A stretch of DNA of 64,000 nucleotides, taken from Canibacter zhoujuaniae (GTDB taxonomy: Bacteria > Actinomycetota > Actinomycetes > Actinomycetales > Microbacteriaceae). The DNA lies in assembly GCF_011752005.1 (NCBI RefSeq), contig NZ_JAAIJZ010000001.1:186001-250000 (forward strand), read 5' to 3'. How positions within the stretch are numbered: the first letter of the stretch is position 1; each line of letters begins with the position of its first letter. The position numbers were made by a program, and so were the translations under genes. Positions 58,549 through 64,000 of this stretch are shown here, piece by piece. Under the pieces are notes generated by a model, which worked only from the letters and a program-made list of their open reading frames with translations, was not told the origin of the DNA and ran no database searches.

Positions 58549-59079
58549 TTAGTGCAAAGGCAGTAGAACCGGCTTGCGACGGAAAAATCTGATCGGATTA
58601 ATATAGTCGTCATTTTTGCGCACACCAATATGAATTGCGGCAGCTGCTGTGTGCCCGGCTCCTTCCACTGTGCCAAGGGGTTGACACCTTGTAACCCTGT
58701 CACCGACCTGTAAATCTGTTGCTACCGGTTCGATTGAATACACCAACTCTGGCGACACCTGCACTGAAATAACGTGCCGGTCAACAACCTTGCCAACAAA
58801 CGAGACGGTGCCCCCGGCCGGGGCTCGCACGGGAGCAGAGGCGGGCTGCTTTGCGATGTCTATCCCGCGGTGCCCGGCAGCATAATAAAAAGGTAAATCA
58901 AAATAACGGGTCACGTTAAGCGGGGCATCAAAAGGCGTGCACCACAGATCTGCGTTCTGCACTGTTTGCGGTGACACCTGATGTGCGGTTTCTGACTGGG
59001 GCGTGGAAAAGCTGTCTGCGTTGCCAATGGAGGCTGCGATTAGGAATGTGACGCTAGCAAAAAGATGCGTTTTAAACAT
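58549..59079 (-). CDS. M23 family peptidoglycan endopeptidase-like protein (secreted)
   Basis: 176 residues. A signal peptide (about 1-22) precedes an M23 LytM-type domain with GHRGIDIA (metal His and Asp), VRAPAGGTVSFVG and AAAAIHIGVRKNDDYINP. The usual HxH of active M23 enzymes reads AIH here, so one His is absent; the same is common in the short actinobacterial paralogues at this locus (CLHWG-type). Activity is therefore uncertain, and it may regulate other hydrolases. ATG at 59079. It lies between xerC (convergent) and the aztD-like gene. Confidence 0.82.
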   Translation of the reverse strand: MFKTHLFASVTFLIAASIGNADSFSTPQSETAHQVSPQTVQNADLWCTPFDAPLNVTRYFDLPFYYAAGHRGIDIAKQPASAPVRAPAGGTVSFVGKVVDRHVISVQVSPELVYSIEPVATDLQVGDRVTRCQPLGTVEGAGHTAAAAIHIGVRKNDDYINPIRFFRRKPVLLPLH

Positions 59080-59139
59080 GCCACTAGCTTTGCAAGGGGA
59101 GCGAGGTGAGAATGCGCTTCAGCAAAACATGTGGAGAAA

Positions 59140-59189
59140 CGCCACAGGAACCGACTTGTGCACAGTTGTGGCAAGCGATTCCTGTGGCG
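59140..59189 (-). terminator. Long-stem inverted repeat downstream of the aztD-like gene
   Basis: CGCCACAGGAA (59140-59150) pairs perfectly with TTCCTGTGGCG (59179-59189). A small CTTG...CAAG repeat lies in the 28-nt loop. On the minus strand it is followed by TTTCT, so it could end the aztD transcript; the loop is long for a standard terminator. Confidence 0.45.
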
Positions 59190-59216
59190 CTATAAACAAG
59201 GAAGGTTTAGGTTAGT

Positions 59217-60482
59217 TTATTTTCCGGCTACAATCTCCATTTCTACAACTGGCTTATCAAGCGAGATACGTTTCGTTACTTCAAATGAGGTGAGGTCAAC
59301 AACGACGAGTTCTTTCTTAACTGCGTCGGTGATGTAAGCCCAGCTACCGTTAACCTTCAGGATTGGTCCCGGCTCCTGCCAGTCTGCTTTCTCTTCCCAT
59401 TCGCCAATTACTGGCACGCGGTTTGTTACCTCACCGGTGTTCTGATCAATTACATTCAGGTTGCCGTCGTAGGTGAGCACGAGACCCTCACCAGCGGGGC
59501 CGCGACCCAGTGAACGGAACCAGTACGCTGAATTCAACTCAACCAGCTTCAGGCTGACAGCTTCGGTGTCGATCAGCGCAACGCGAGTCGGGCGCTCAAC
59601 CGGATCAGCGTTAGGATCAACCTTGTAATCGCCAAGCACGATTGGTGAGTCTGGGTGGCCAGCAAGATTGCCAGAGCGTGAGTAAGCATCTGCTACAGGA
59701 ACTTTGTGGAATTGGCCATCTTTAAAGACGAATGGGCCATTCTGGCAACCCATAACCACAACGTCGCCGTTAGCGTTCGGCTTAGCGGTAGCCTCACCGT
59801 GGCTGCCCGGGCAGTCTTCGGTAACTGCAACGGTTTTTTCACCGTTTACTACGCGCAGCACTGAGCGTGCATCTGGGTGACCCTCAGTGTGGAAAATGCT
59901 GCCGTCACTTAAGCGCACCGCAACGCCGTGGTGTGCGTCACCAGTCTTATGCAGTTCGGCATCTTCTGTGCCGTGCTTAATGTGCTCGGTTGGAACAACC
60001 TGGAATGTGCCATCACCGTCAGCAAAGAGCGTTGTGTAGCCGTCATGCACAGTAACGTGGCCAGCTTTTTCTGCTGGGAATTTGACATCGGTGAGCTTTG
60101 GGTCGCCCTCAAAGTAGTGGAAGTGGTCACCGTGTGCTTCGGCAACTAGGCCGGTGTCGAAGAGCTGAAATTCGTTGCCCTTGCTGACCAGCAGGTGGCG
60201 GTTATCGCCTGCCTGGTTGAGGCGCAGGAAGCCGTCTTGCTTAACCTCGTTAACCACTTCACCGGTTGCAAGATTTACTGTTACGAGACCGCCCTCAACG
60301 GCGAGCACGGCGCGCCGTTCAAGCTTCGATACCTCAGTCAGACCCTCTTCAACTTCGATCCCGTGCTCATGATCGTGGTGGTCGTGATCCGCCTCTTCCA
60401 TCGATGCGGAATTATTACCTGCGCAACCAGCGAGCAACAGAGCTGCTGCGCTGGCGGCTATTAGTGCTTTGTATTTCTTCAT
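59217..60482 (-). CDS. aztD: Zinc metallochaperone lipoprotein, AztD family
   Basis: 421 residues from ATG 60482. The N terminus KKYKALIAASAAALLLAGC is a lipoprotein signal with lipobox LAGC. A His/Asp-rich segment follows (EEADHDHHDHEHG, about 35-47), then a seven-bladed beta-propeller-like body with further His motifs (EAHGDHFHYF, AELHKTGDAHHG) and the ending VVVDLTSFEVTKRISL. AztD proteins pass Zn to the periplasmic binding protein of AztABC. No aztABC genes lie nearby, so it may serve a transporter encoded elsewhere. A perfect Zur-type palindrome sits 20 bp before the start codon, so it should be made under zinc shortage. Confidence 0.85.
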   Translation of the reverse strand: MKKYKALIAASAAALLLAGCAGNNSASMEEADHDHHDHEHGIEVEEGLTEVSKLERRAVLAVEGGLVTVNLATGEVVNEVKQDGFLRLNQAGDNRHLLVSKGNEFQLFDTGLVAEAHGDHFHYFEGDPKLTDVKFPAEKAGHVTVHDGYTTLFADGDGTFQVVPTEHIKHGTEDAELHKTGDAHHGVAVRLSDGSIFHTEGHPDARSVLRVVNGEKTVAVTEDCPGSHGEATAKPNANGDVVVMGCQNGPFVFKDGQFHKVPVADAYSRSGNLAGHPDSPIVLGDYKVDPNADPVERPTRVALIDTEAVSLKLVELNSAYWFRSLGRGPAGEGLVLTYDGNLNVIDQNTGEVTNRVPVIGEWEEKADWQEPGPILKVNGSWAYITDAVKKELVVVDLTSFEVTKRISLDKPVVEMEIVAGK

Positions 60483-60502
60483 GCAGACAATCGTATATGA
60501 AA

Positions 60503-60517
60503 TGATAATGATTATCA
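60503..60517 (-). promoter_or_regulatory. Zur-type operator upstream of the aztD-like gene
   Basis: TGATAATGATTATCA is a perfect 7-1-7 palindrome close to the actinobacterial Zur box consensus (TGaaAATgATttTCA) and to Fur-family sites in general. It is 20 bp upstream of the start codon of the zinc-binding lipoprotein, where Zur with zinc would block transcription. Confidence 0.75.
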
Positions 60518-60607
60518 AAACGGCGTGGCGGCGAGGTTTAATTCCGCTGGCAGCAACTTAGGTGAGTTTTAATATCGCTGCCAGCAACTTCAGCGGCAAT
60601 AAACTGG

Positions 60608-60779
60608 TATCCTTAAAGAGCGCCTCGTAAGAGGTGACTTCGCGTGCCTAATAAAACTGCCCGGCCAACGGTCTTACACAGTAAGTGGTGGGGCATTAGG
60701 CACCAGGGCCTGTGGTAAACACAGGTGTTTTAAACCGTAAGCGCGTGTAAAACACGCATAACACAAAGGAATATCTGTA
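60608..60779 (+). promoter_or_regulatory. Long structured 5' leader of rpsB
   Basis: A -10-like TATCCT at 60608-60613 would give a leader of about 160 nt. It contains CCTC-GTAA-GAGG (60623-60634, GNRA-type loop), AAACAC...GTGTTT (60717-60730) and GCGTGT-AAA-ACACGC (60743-60757), then AAAGGA and the ATG at 60780. Leaders of rpsB in other bacteria bind S2 for autoregulation; whether this one does is inference. Confidence 0.4.
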
Positions 60780-61604
60780 ATGGCAGTAGTAACCATTCGC
60801 CAGCTCCTCGACGCTGGTGTGCACTTCGGGCATCAGACCCGCCGCTGGAACCCAAAGATGAAGAACTTTATCTTCGCTGAGCGTTCAGGCAACCACATCA
60901 TCGACCTCCAGCAGTCACTCGGTTACATTGACGAGGCATACGAGTTCGTAAAGAACACAGTTGCTCGCGGTGGCCAGATTCTTTTCGTCGGCACCAAGAA
61001 GCAGGCGCAGGGCGCAATCGTTGAGCAGGCAGCACGCGTAAACCAGCCATATGTTAACTTCCGCTGGCTGGGTGGTTTGCTCACCAATTTCCAGACCGTT
61101 ACCGGTCGCCTAGAGCGCATGAAAGAGCTTGAAGCACTCGACTATGAGGGCGGCACCACCGGCTTTACCAAGAAAGAGCTGCTGCTGAAGAAGCGCGAGC
61201 TTGAGAAGCTGCAGAAGTCACTGGGCGGTATCCGCCACATGTCTAAGACCCCTTCAGCTCTGTGGGTTGTTGACACCAATAAAGAAAGCCTCGCTATTGA
61301 AGAGGCAAAGAAGCTGGGCATTCCGGTTATCGCTATTCTCGACAGCAACTGCGACCCAGACGACGTAACCTACCCAATTCCAGGTAACGACGACTCTATC
61401 CGTTCAGTTGGCCTACTCACCCGTATCATCGCTGACGCAGCAGCTCAGGGCATGCTCGAGCGCCACCAGAAGCCGGTTGACGGCGAAGCTGCAGAGCCGC
61501 TCGCAGAGTGGGAAGTTGAGCTGCTTAACGCTGAGAGCCAGGACGCTCCAGAGGCTGCAGCTGCAACCGAAGAAGCTGCGGCAGAAGCACCAGCTGCTGA
61601 ATAA
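60780..61604 (+). CDS. rpsB: 30S ribosomal protein S2
   Basis: 274 residues: VVTIRQLLDAGVHFGHQTRRW at the N terminus, FVGTKKQAQGAI, RWLGGLLTNFQT, and PVIAILDSNCDPDDV, all diagnostic of S2. The C-terminal 35 residues are an Ala/Glu-rich tail usual in actinobacteria. It starts at ATG with AAAGGA upstream. Next is tsf, the conserved order. A long leader with several hairpins precedes it. Confidence 0.97.
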   Translation: MAVVTIRQLLDAGVHFGHQTRRWNPKMKNFIFAERSGNHIIDLQQSLGYIDEAYEFVKNTVARGGQILFVGTKKQAQGAIVEQAARVNQPYVNFRWLGGLLTNFQTVTGRLERMKELEALDYEGGTTGFTKKELLLKKRELEKLQKSLGGIRHMSKTPSALWVVDTNKESLAIEEAKKLGIPVIAILDSNCDPDDVTYPIPGNDDSIRSVGLLTRIIADAAAQGMLERHQKPVDGEAAEPLAEWEVELLNAESQDAPEAAAATEEAAAEAPAAE

Positions 61605-61641
61605 TTTGTAATTTTTATAACACTAACTACTTAGGAGTGAC

Positions 61642-62469
61642 ATGGCTGCAGTAACTATGGCCGCTGTGAAAGAACTTCGCGAGCGTCTCGGCGCTGGCAT
61701 GATGGACAGCAAGAAGGCACTCGAAGAGGCTAACGGCGATATCGAAAAGGCGATCGAGATCCTGCGCTTGCAGGGCGCCAAGGGCGTTGCAAAGCGTGAG
61801 GGTCGCGCAACCACCGAGGGTCTCGTTGCTGTCTCAGAAAACGGGGGATCAGCAACTCTGATCGAGCTTGCTTGCGAGACCGACTTCGTTGCAAAGAACG
61901 CTAAGTTCGTTGAGCTTGGCGAGAAGGTGCTCGCCGCTGTTGTTGCCGCAGGTGCAGAAGACCTAGAGTCTGCGCTTGCAGCAGACGCTGACGGTCAGAC
62001 CGTTGCAGAGCTCATCAACGATGACGCTGCGATTATCGGTGAAAAGCTTGAACTGCGTCGCGTTGCAGTTGTAAAGGGTGACAAGGTTGCCGTTTACATG
62101 CACCGCACCTCAAAAGATCTGCCACCACAGGTTGGCGTAGTCGTTGCATACTCAGGCAGCGATGATGAGACTGCTCGCGCGATTGCACAGCACATTTCAT
62201 TCGCCGATCCTGTCTACCTCAGCCGTGAAGATGTGCCGACTGAAGAGGTGAAGAAGGAAGAAGAGATCGTGACCGAGATCGCGAAGGGCGAGGGCAAGCC
62301 AGAGGCTGCTCTGCCAAAGATCATCGAGGGTCGCCTCACCGGTTTCTTCAAGAACATTGCGCTGCTCGAGCAGCCTTACGCACGCGACAACAAGCTCAGC
62401 GTGCAGCAGGTTGTTGATCAGGCTGGCATCACCATACAGGGCTTTGCACGCCTGAAGGTTGGTGCATAA
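61642..62469 (+). CDS. tsf: Elongation factor Ts
   Basis: 275 residues. The N-terminal UBA-like domain with KELRERLGAGMMDSKKALEE and the TDFVAKNAKF motif contact EF-Tu. EF-Ts exchanges GDP for GTP on EF-Tu. ATG with TAGGAG upstream; a second in-frame ATG five codons later is less likely. It follows rpsB by 37 bp and ends at a strong terminator, so rpsB-tsf is a transcription unit. Confidence 0.97.
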   Translation: MAAVTMAAVKELRERLGAGMMDSKKALEEANGDIEKAIEILRLQGAKGVAKREGRATTEGLVAVSENGGSATLIELACETDFVAKNAKFVELGEKVLAAVVAAGAEDLESALAADADGQTVAELINDDAAIIGEKLELRRVAVVKGDKVAVYMHRTSKDLPPQVGVVVAYSGSDDETARAIAQHISFADPVYLSREDVPTEEVKKEEEIVTEIAKGEGKPEAALPKIIEGRLTGFFKNIALLEQPYARDNKLSVQQVVDQAGITIQGFARLKVGA

Positions 62470-62492
62470 GCCTAGCGGCTTAGATTAGAGAT

Positions 62493-62525
62493 GGCCTCCG
62501 GGTTTTCCCGGGGGCCATTTTCTTG
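62493..62525 (+). terminator. Intrinsic terminator after tsf
   Basis: GGCCTCCGGG-TTTT-CCCGGGGGCC, a 10-bp stem with one T-G wobble, followed by ATTTTCTTG. It separates rpsB-tsf from pyrH. Confidence 0.85.
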
Positions 62526-62628
62526 CGGATCGGCGGCCAACACGGATGAAATTAGTCCTCTGCGCGTGGGGCCTGCGTCCATTATTATTGGAGAAGCAGA
62601 ATATGGGTAAACGGTGAAGGACGGCAAG

Positions 62629-63339
62629 ATGTCAGAACAAAAACGTCGGGTTCTATTGAAGCTTTCAGGTGAGGCATTCGGCGCCGGTGCACTCGGTGTA
62701 AACCCTAGTGTCGTCAGCCAAATAGCTGCTGAAATCGCAGCAGCAAGCAAGCAAGCGCAGATCGCTGTCGTTGTTGGCGGTGGCAACTTTTTCCGCGGCG
62801 CTGAGCTCTCACAGGGCGGTATCGACCGTGCACGCGCCGACTATATGGGTATGCTCGGCACCGTTATGAACGCCCTCGCGCTGCAAGATTTTATCGAGCA
62901 GGCGGGTGTGCCGAGCCGGGTGCAGTCGGCGATCGCGATGACGCAGGTGGCAGAAAACTATGTTCCGCTGCGCGCTATTCGACACCTCGAAAAAGATCGG
63001 GTGGTGATCTTTGGGGCCGGGGCCGGTCTGCCATACTTCTCAACCGACACAGTTGCAGCACAGCGTGCGCTTGAAATTGGCGCAGACGAGGTGCTTGTTG
63101 CGAAAAACGGTGTTGATGGCGTGTATACCGCTGATCCGAATAAAGACCCAAACGCGACTAAAATCGATGAAATCACCTATGCTGATGCGCTGCGGCAGGG
63201 CCTGAAGGTTGTTGACGCCACCGCATTTAGCCTGTGCATGGACAACAAGATGCCGATGCGTGTTTTCGGAATGCAACCAGAGGGAAATATTACTCGTGCG
63301 ATTCTTGGCGCAGAGATTGGCACCTCGGTGCGAGCATAG
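62629..63339 (+). CDS. pyrH: UMP kinase
   Basis: 236 residues from ATG 62629, chosen because AAGGA lies 7-8 nt upstream; a GTG 15 bp earlier has no site. Amino-acid-kinase fold with VLLKLSGEAFG, VVVGGGNFFRGAE, MGMLGTVMNALALQD, RHLEKDRVVIFGAG and GVDGVYTADPNKDPNA. Phosphorylates UMP in pyrimidine supply. The order tsf-pyrH-frr is conserved. Confidence 0.96.
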   Translation: MSEQKRRVLLKLSGEAFGAGALGVNPSVVSQIAAEIAAASKQAQIAVVVGGGNFFRGAELSQGGIDRARADYMGMLGTVMNALALQDFIEQAGVPSRVQSAIAMTQVAENYVPLRAIRHLEKDRVVIFGAGAGLPYFSTDTVAAQRALEIGADEVLVAKNGVDGVYTADPNKDPNATKIDEITYADALRQGLKVVDATAFSLCMDNKMPMRVFGMQPEGNITRAILGAEIGTSVRA

Positions 63340-63365
63340 CGCGCACTCTAAATAGTTAAATCCTG

Positions 63366-63388
63366 CGTGAGGCAAACGCGGTCTCACG
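63366..63388. promoter_or_regulatory. Inverted repeat between pyrH and frr
   Basis: CGTGAG and CTCACG, separated by 11 nt, just upstream of a -10-like TATGCT (63401-63406). It may be a protein-binding site or a weak hairpin. Confidence 0.3.
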
Positions 63389-63439
63389 TGGGCGAGTGGG
63401 TATGCTTTAAGCATTGATCCAATAGGAATGGAGTTAAGG

Positions 63440-63994
63440 GTGATTAACGAAGTCTTTACAGATGTGAAAGATCGCATGGCCAAAGCTGTTGAAGCAGTGA
63501 AAGAGGGCTTTGCTGGGGTGCGCACCGGGCGTGCAAACCCAGCACTGCTGCAGAATGTGATGGTTGACTACTACGGCACTCCAACCCCGCTGCCACAGCT
63601 TGCCTCAGTGCAGAATCAGGACGCACGCAGCCTCTTAATTAGCCCCTACGATAAAGGCGCTCTGACCGAAATCGAAAAGGCAATCCGTGATATGCCGAAT
63701 CTCGGCGCAAACCCGACTAACGACGGCAATGTTGTGCGCGTAACCCTGCCAGAGCTAACAGAAGAGCGTCGTCGCGACTATGTGAAGATGGTAAAGAACA
63801 GGGCTGAAGAAGGCCGTGTTGCGGTGCGCGGCGCACGTCGCAAGGCGAAGGACGAGCTCGACGCTTTGAAGAGCGAAGTTGGCGAAGACGAGATTGCGCG
63901 TGCCGAAAAAGAACTGGAGAGCGTGACCAAGTCATTTATCGATCAGATTGATGCGGCTCTCGCGGGTAAAGAAGCTGAGCTTCTCGAGGTTTAA
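63440..63994 (+). CDS. frr: Ribosome recycling factor
   Basis: 184 residues from GTG 63440, which has GGAG and AAGG upstream and matches the normal RRF length of about 185; ATG 63428 would add four residues and lacks spacing for a site. Diagnostic segments: GFAGVRTGRANPALLQ, VDYYGTPTPLPQLAS, LISPYDKGALTEIEKAI, TEERRRDYVKM. Splits ribosomes from mRNA after termination. It is complete, ending 6 bp before the window edge. Confidence 0.96.
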   Translation: MINEVFTDVKDRMAKAVEAVKEGFAGVRTGRANPALLQNVMVDYYGTPTPLPQLASVQNQDARSLLISPYDKGALTEIEKAIRDMPNLGANPTNDGNVVRVTLPELTEERRRDYVKMVKNRAEEGRVAVRGARRKAKDELDALKSEVGEDEIARAEKELESVTKSFIDQIDAALAGKEAELLEV

Positions 63995-64000
63995 CTCTTA

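Overview
The window comes from a member of the Actinobacteria (Actinomycetota), most likely Microbacteriaceae or a close relative in Micrococcales. The evidence is gene content and order: adnA-adnB, a UvrD2-like helicase, then homologues of the mycobacterial Rv3196, Rv3195, Rv3194c and UPF0182 (Rv3193c) genes. A second block reads DUF2469, yraN, comM/yifB, dprA, xerC, M23 peptidase, rpsB, tsf, pyrH, frr. GTG and TTG starts are common, several genes appear to be leaderless, and neighbouring genes often overlap at their 3' ends. By eye the base composition is moderate for this phylum (not computed).

Layout. 1-6.1 kb: Xaa-Pro aminopeptidase, PHP phosphoesterase, DEAD-box helicase, ferritin-like protein, RlmC-type rRNA methyltransferase and DUF3107. 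6.2-16.1 kb: the AdnAB helicase-nuclease for double-strand break resection, a degenerate APH-fold protein and a UvrD2-like helicase. 16.0-22.6 kb: TOMM/ThiF-like protein, DUF2342 protein, PDZ-Lon protease and UPF0182 membrane protein. 22.7-44.4 kb: an accessory defence island ending at an initiator tRNA gene. 44.6-51.7 kb: HtrA-like protease and cell-surface polymer genes (double-domain TagF-like enzyme, GT2, Stealth phosphotransferase) and DUF3039. 51.8-58.4 kb: pncB, MmcQ/YjbR, DUF2469, yraN, comM, dprA, xerC. 58.5-64 kb: M23 peptidase, a zinc metallochaperone (AztD) under a Zur-type operator, then the translation genes rpsB, tsf, pyrH and frr.

The island is the interesting part. It holds (i) a complete type I restriction-modification operon hsdMSR; (ii) a two-gene unit of a secreted Gly-rich protein and a small membrane protein that looks like a bacteriocin/immunity pair; (iii) a minus-strand module of a sigma-region-4-like regulator, a KilAC-domain protein and an 814-residue protein combining peptidoglycan-binding repeats with a DUF1906 glycoside-hydrolase-like domain; a C9 tract near the end of the KilAC gene would, with one extra base, fuse it in frame to the hydrolase; (iv) a tightly spaced plus-strand operon of a protein with a C-terminal NBR1-Ig-like domain, a small excisionase-type HTH protein (apparently frameshifted), type III-like Mod and Res, and HamA/HamB of the Hachiman anti-phage system; and (v) a remnant of a further DNA methyltransferase. 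No integrase, CRISPR array or clear att site was seen.

The best candidates for an undescribed system are the six-gene NBR1-Ig/HTH/Mod/Res/HamA/HamB operon and the sigma/KilAC/DUF1906 module that diverges from it over about 220 bp.
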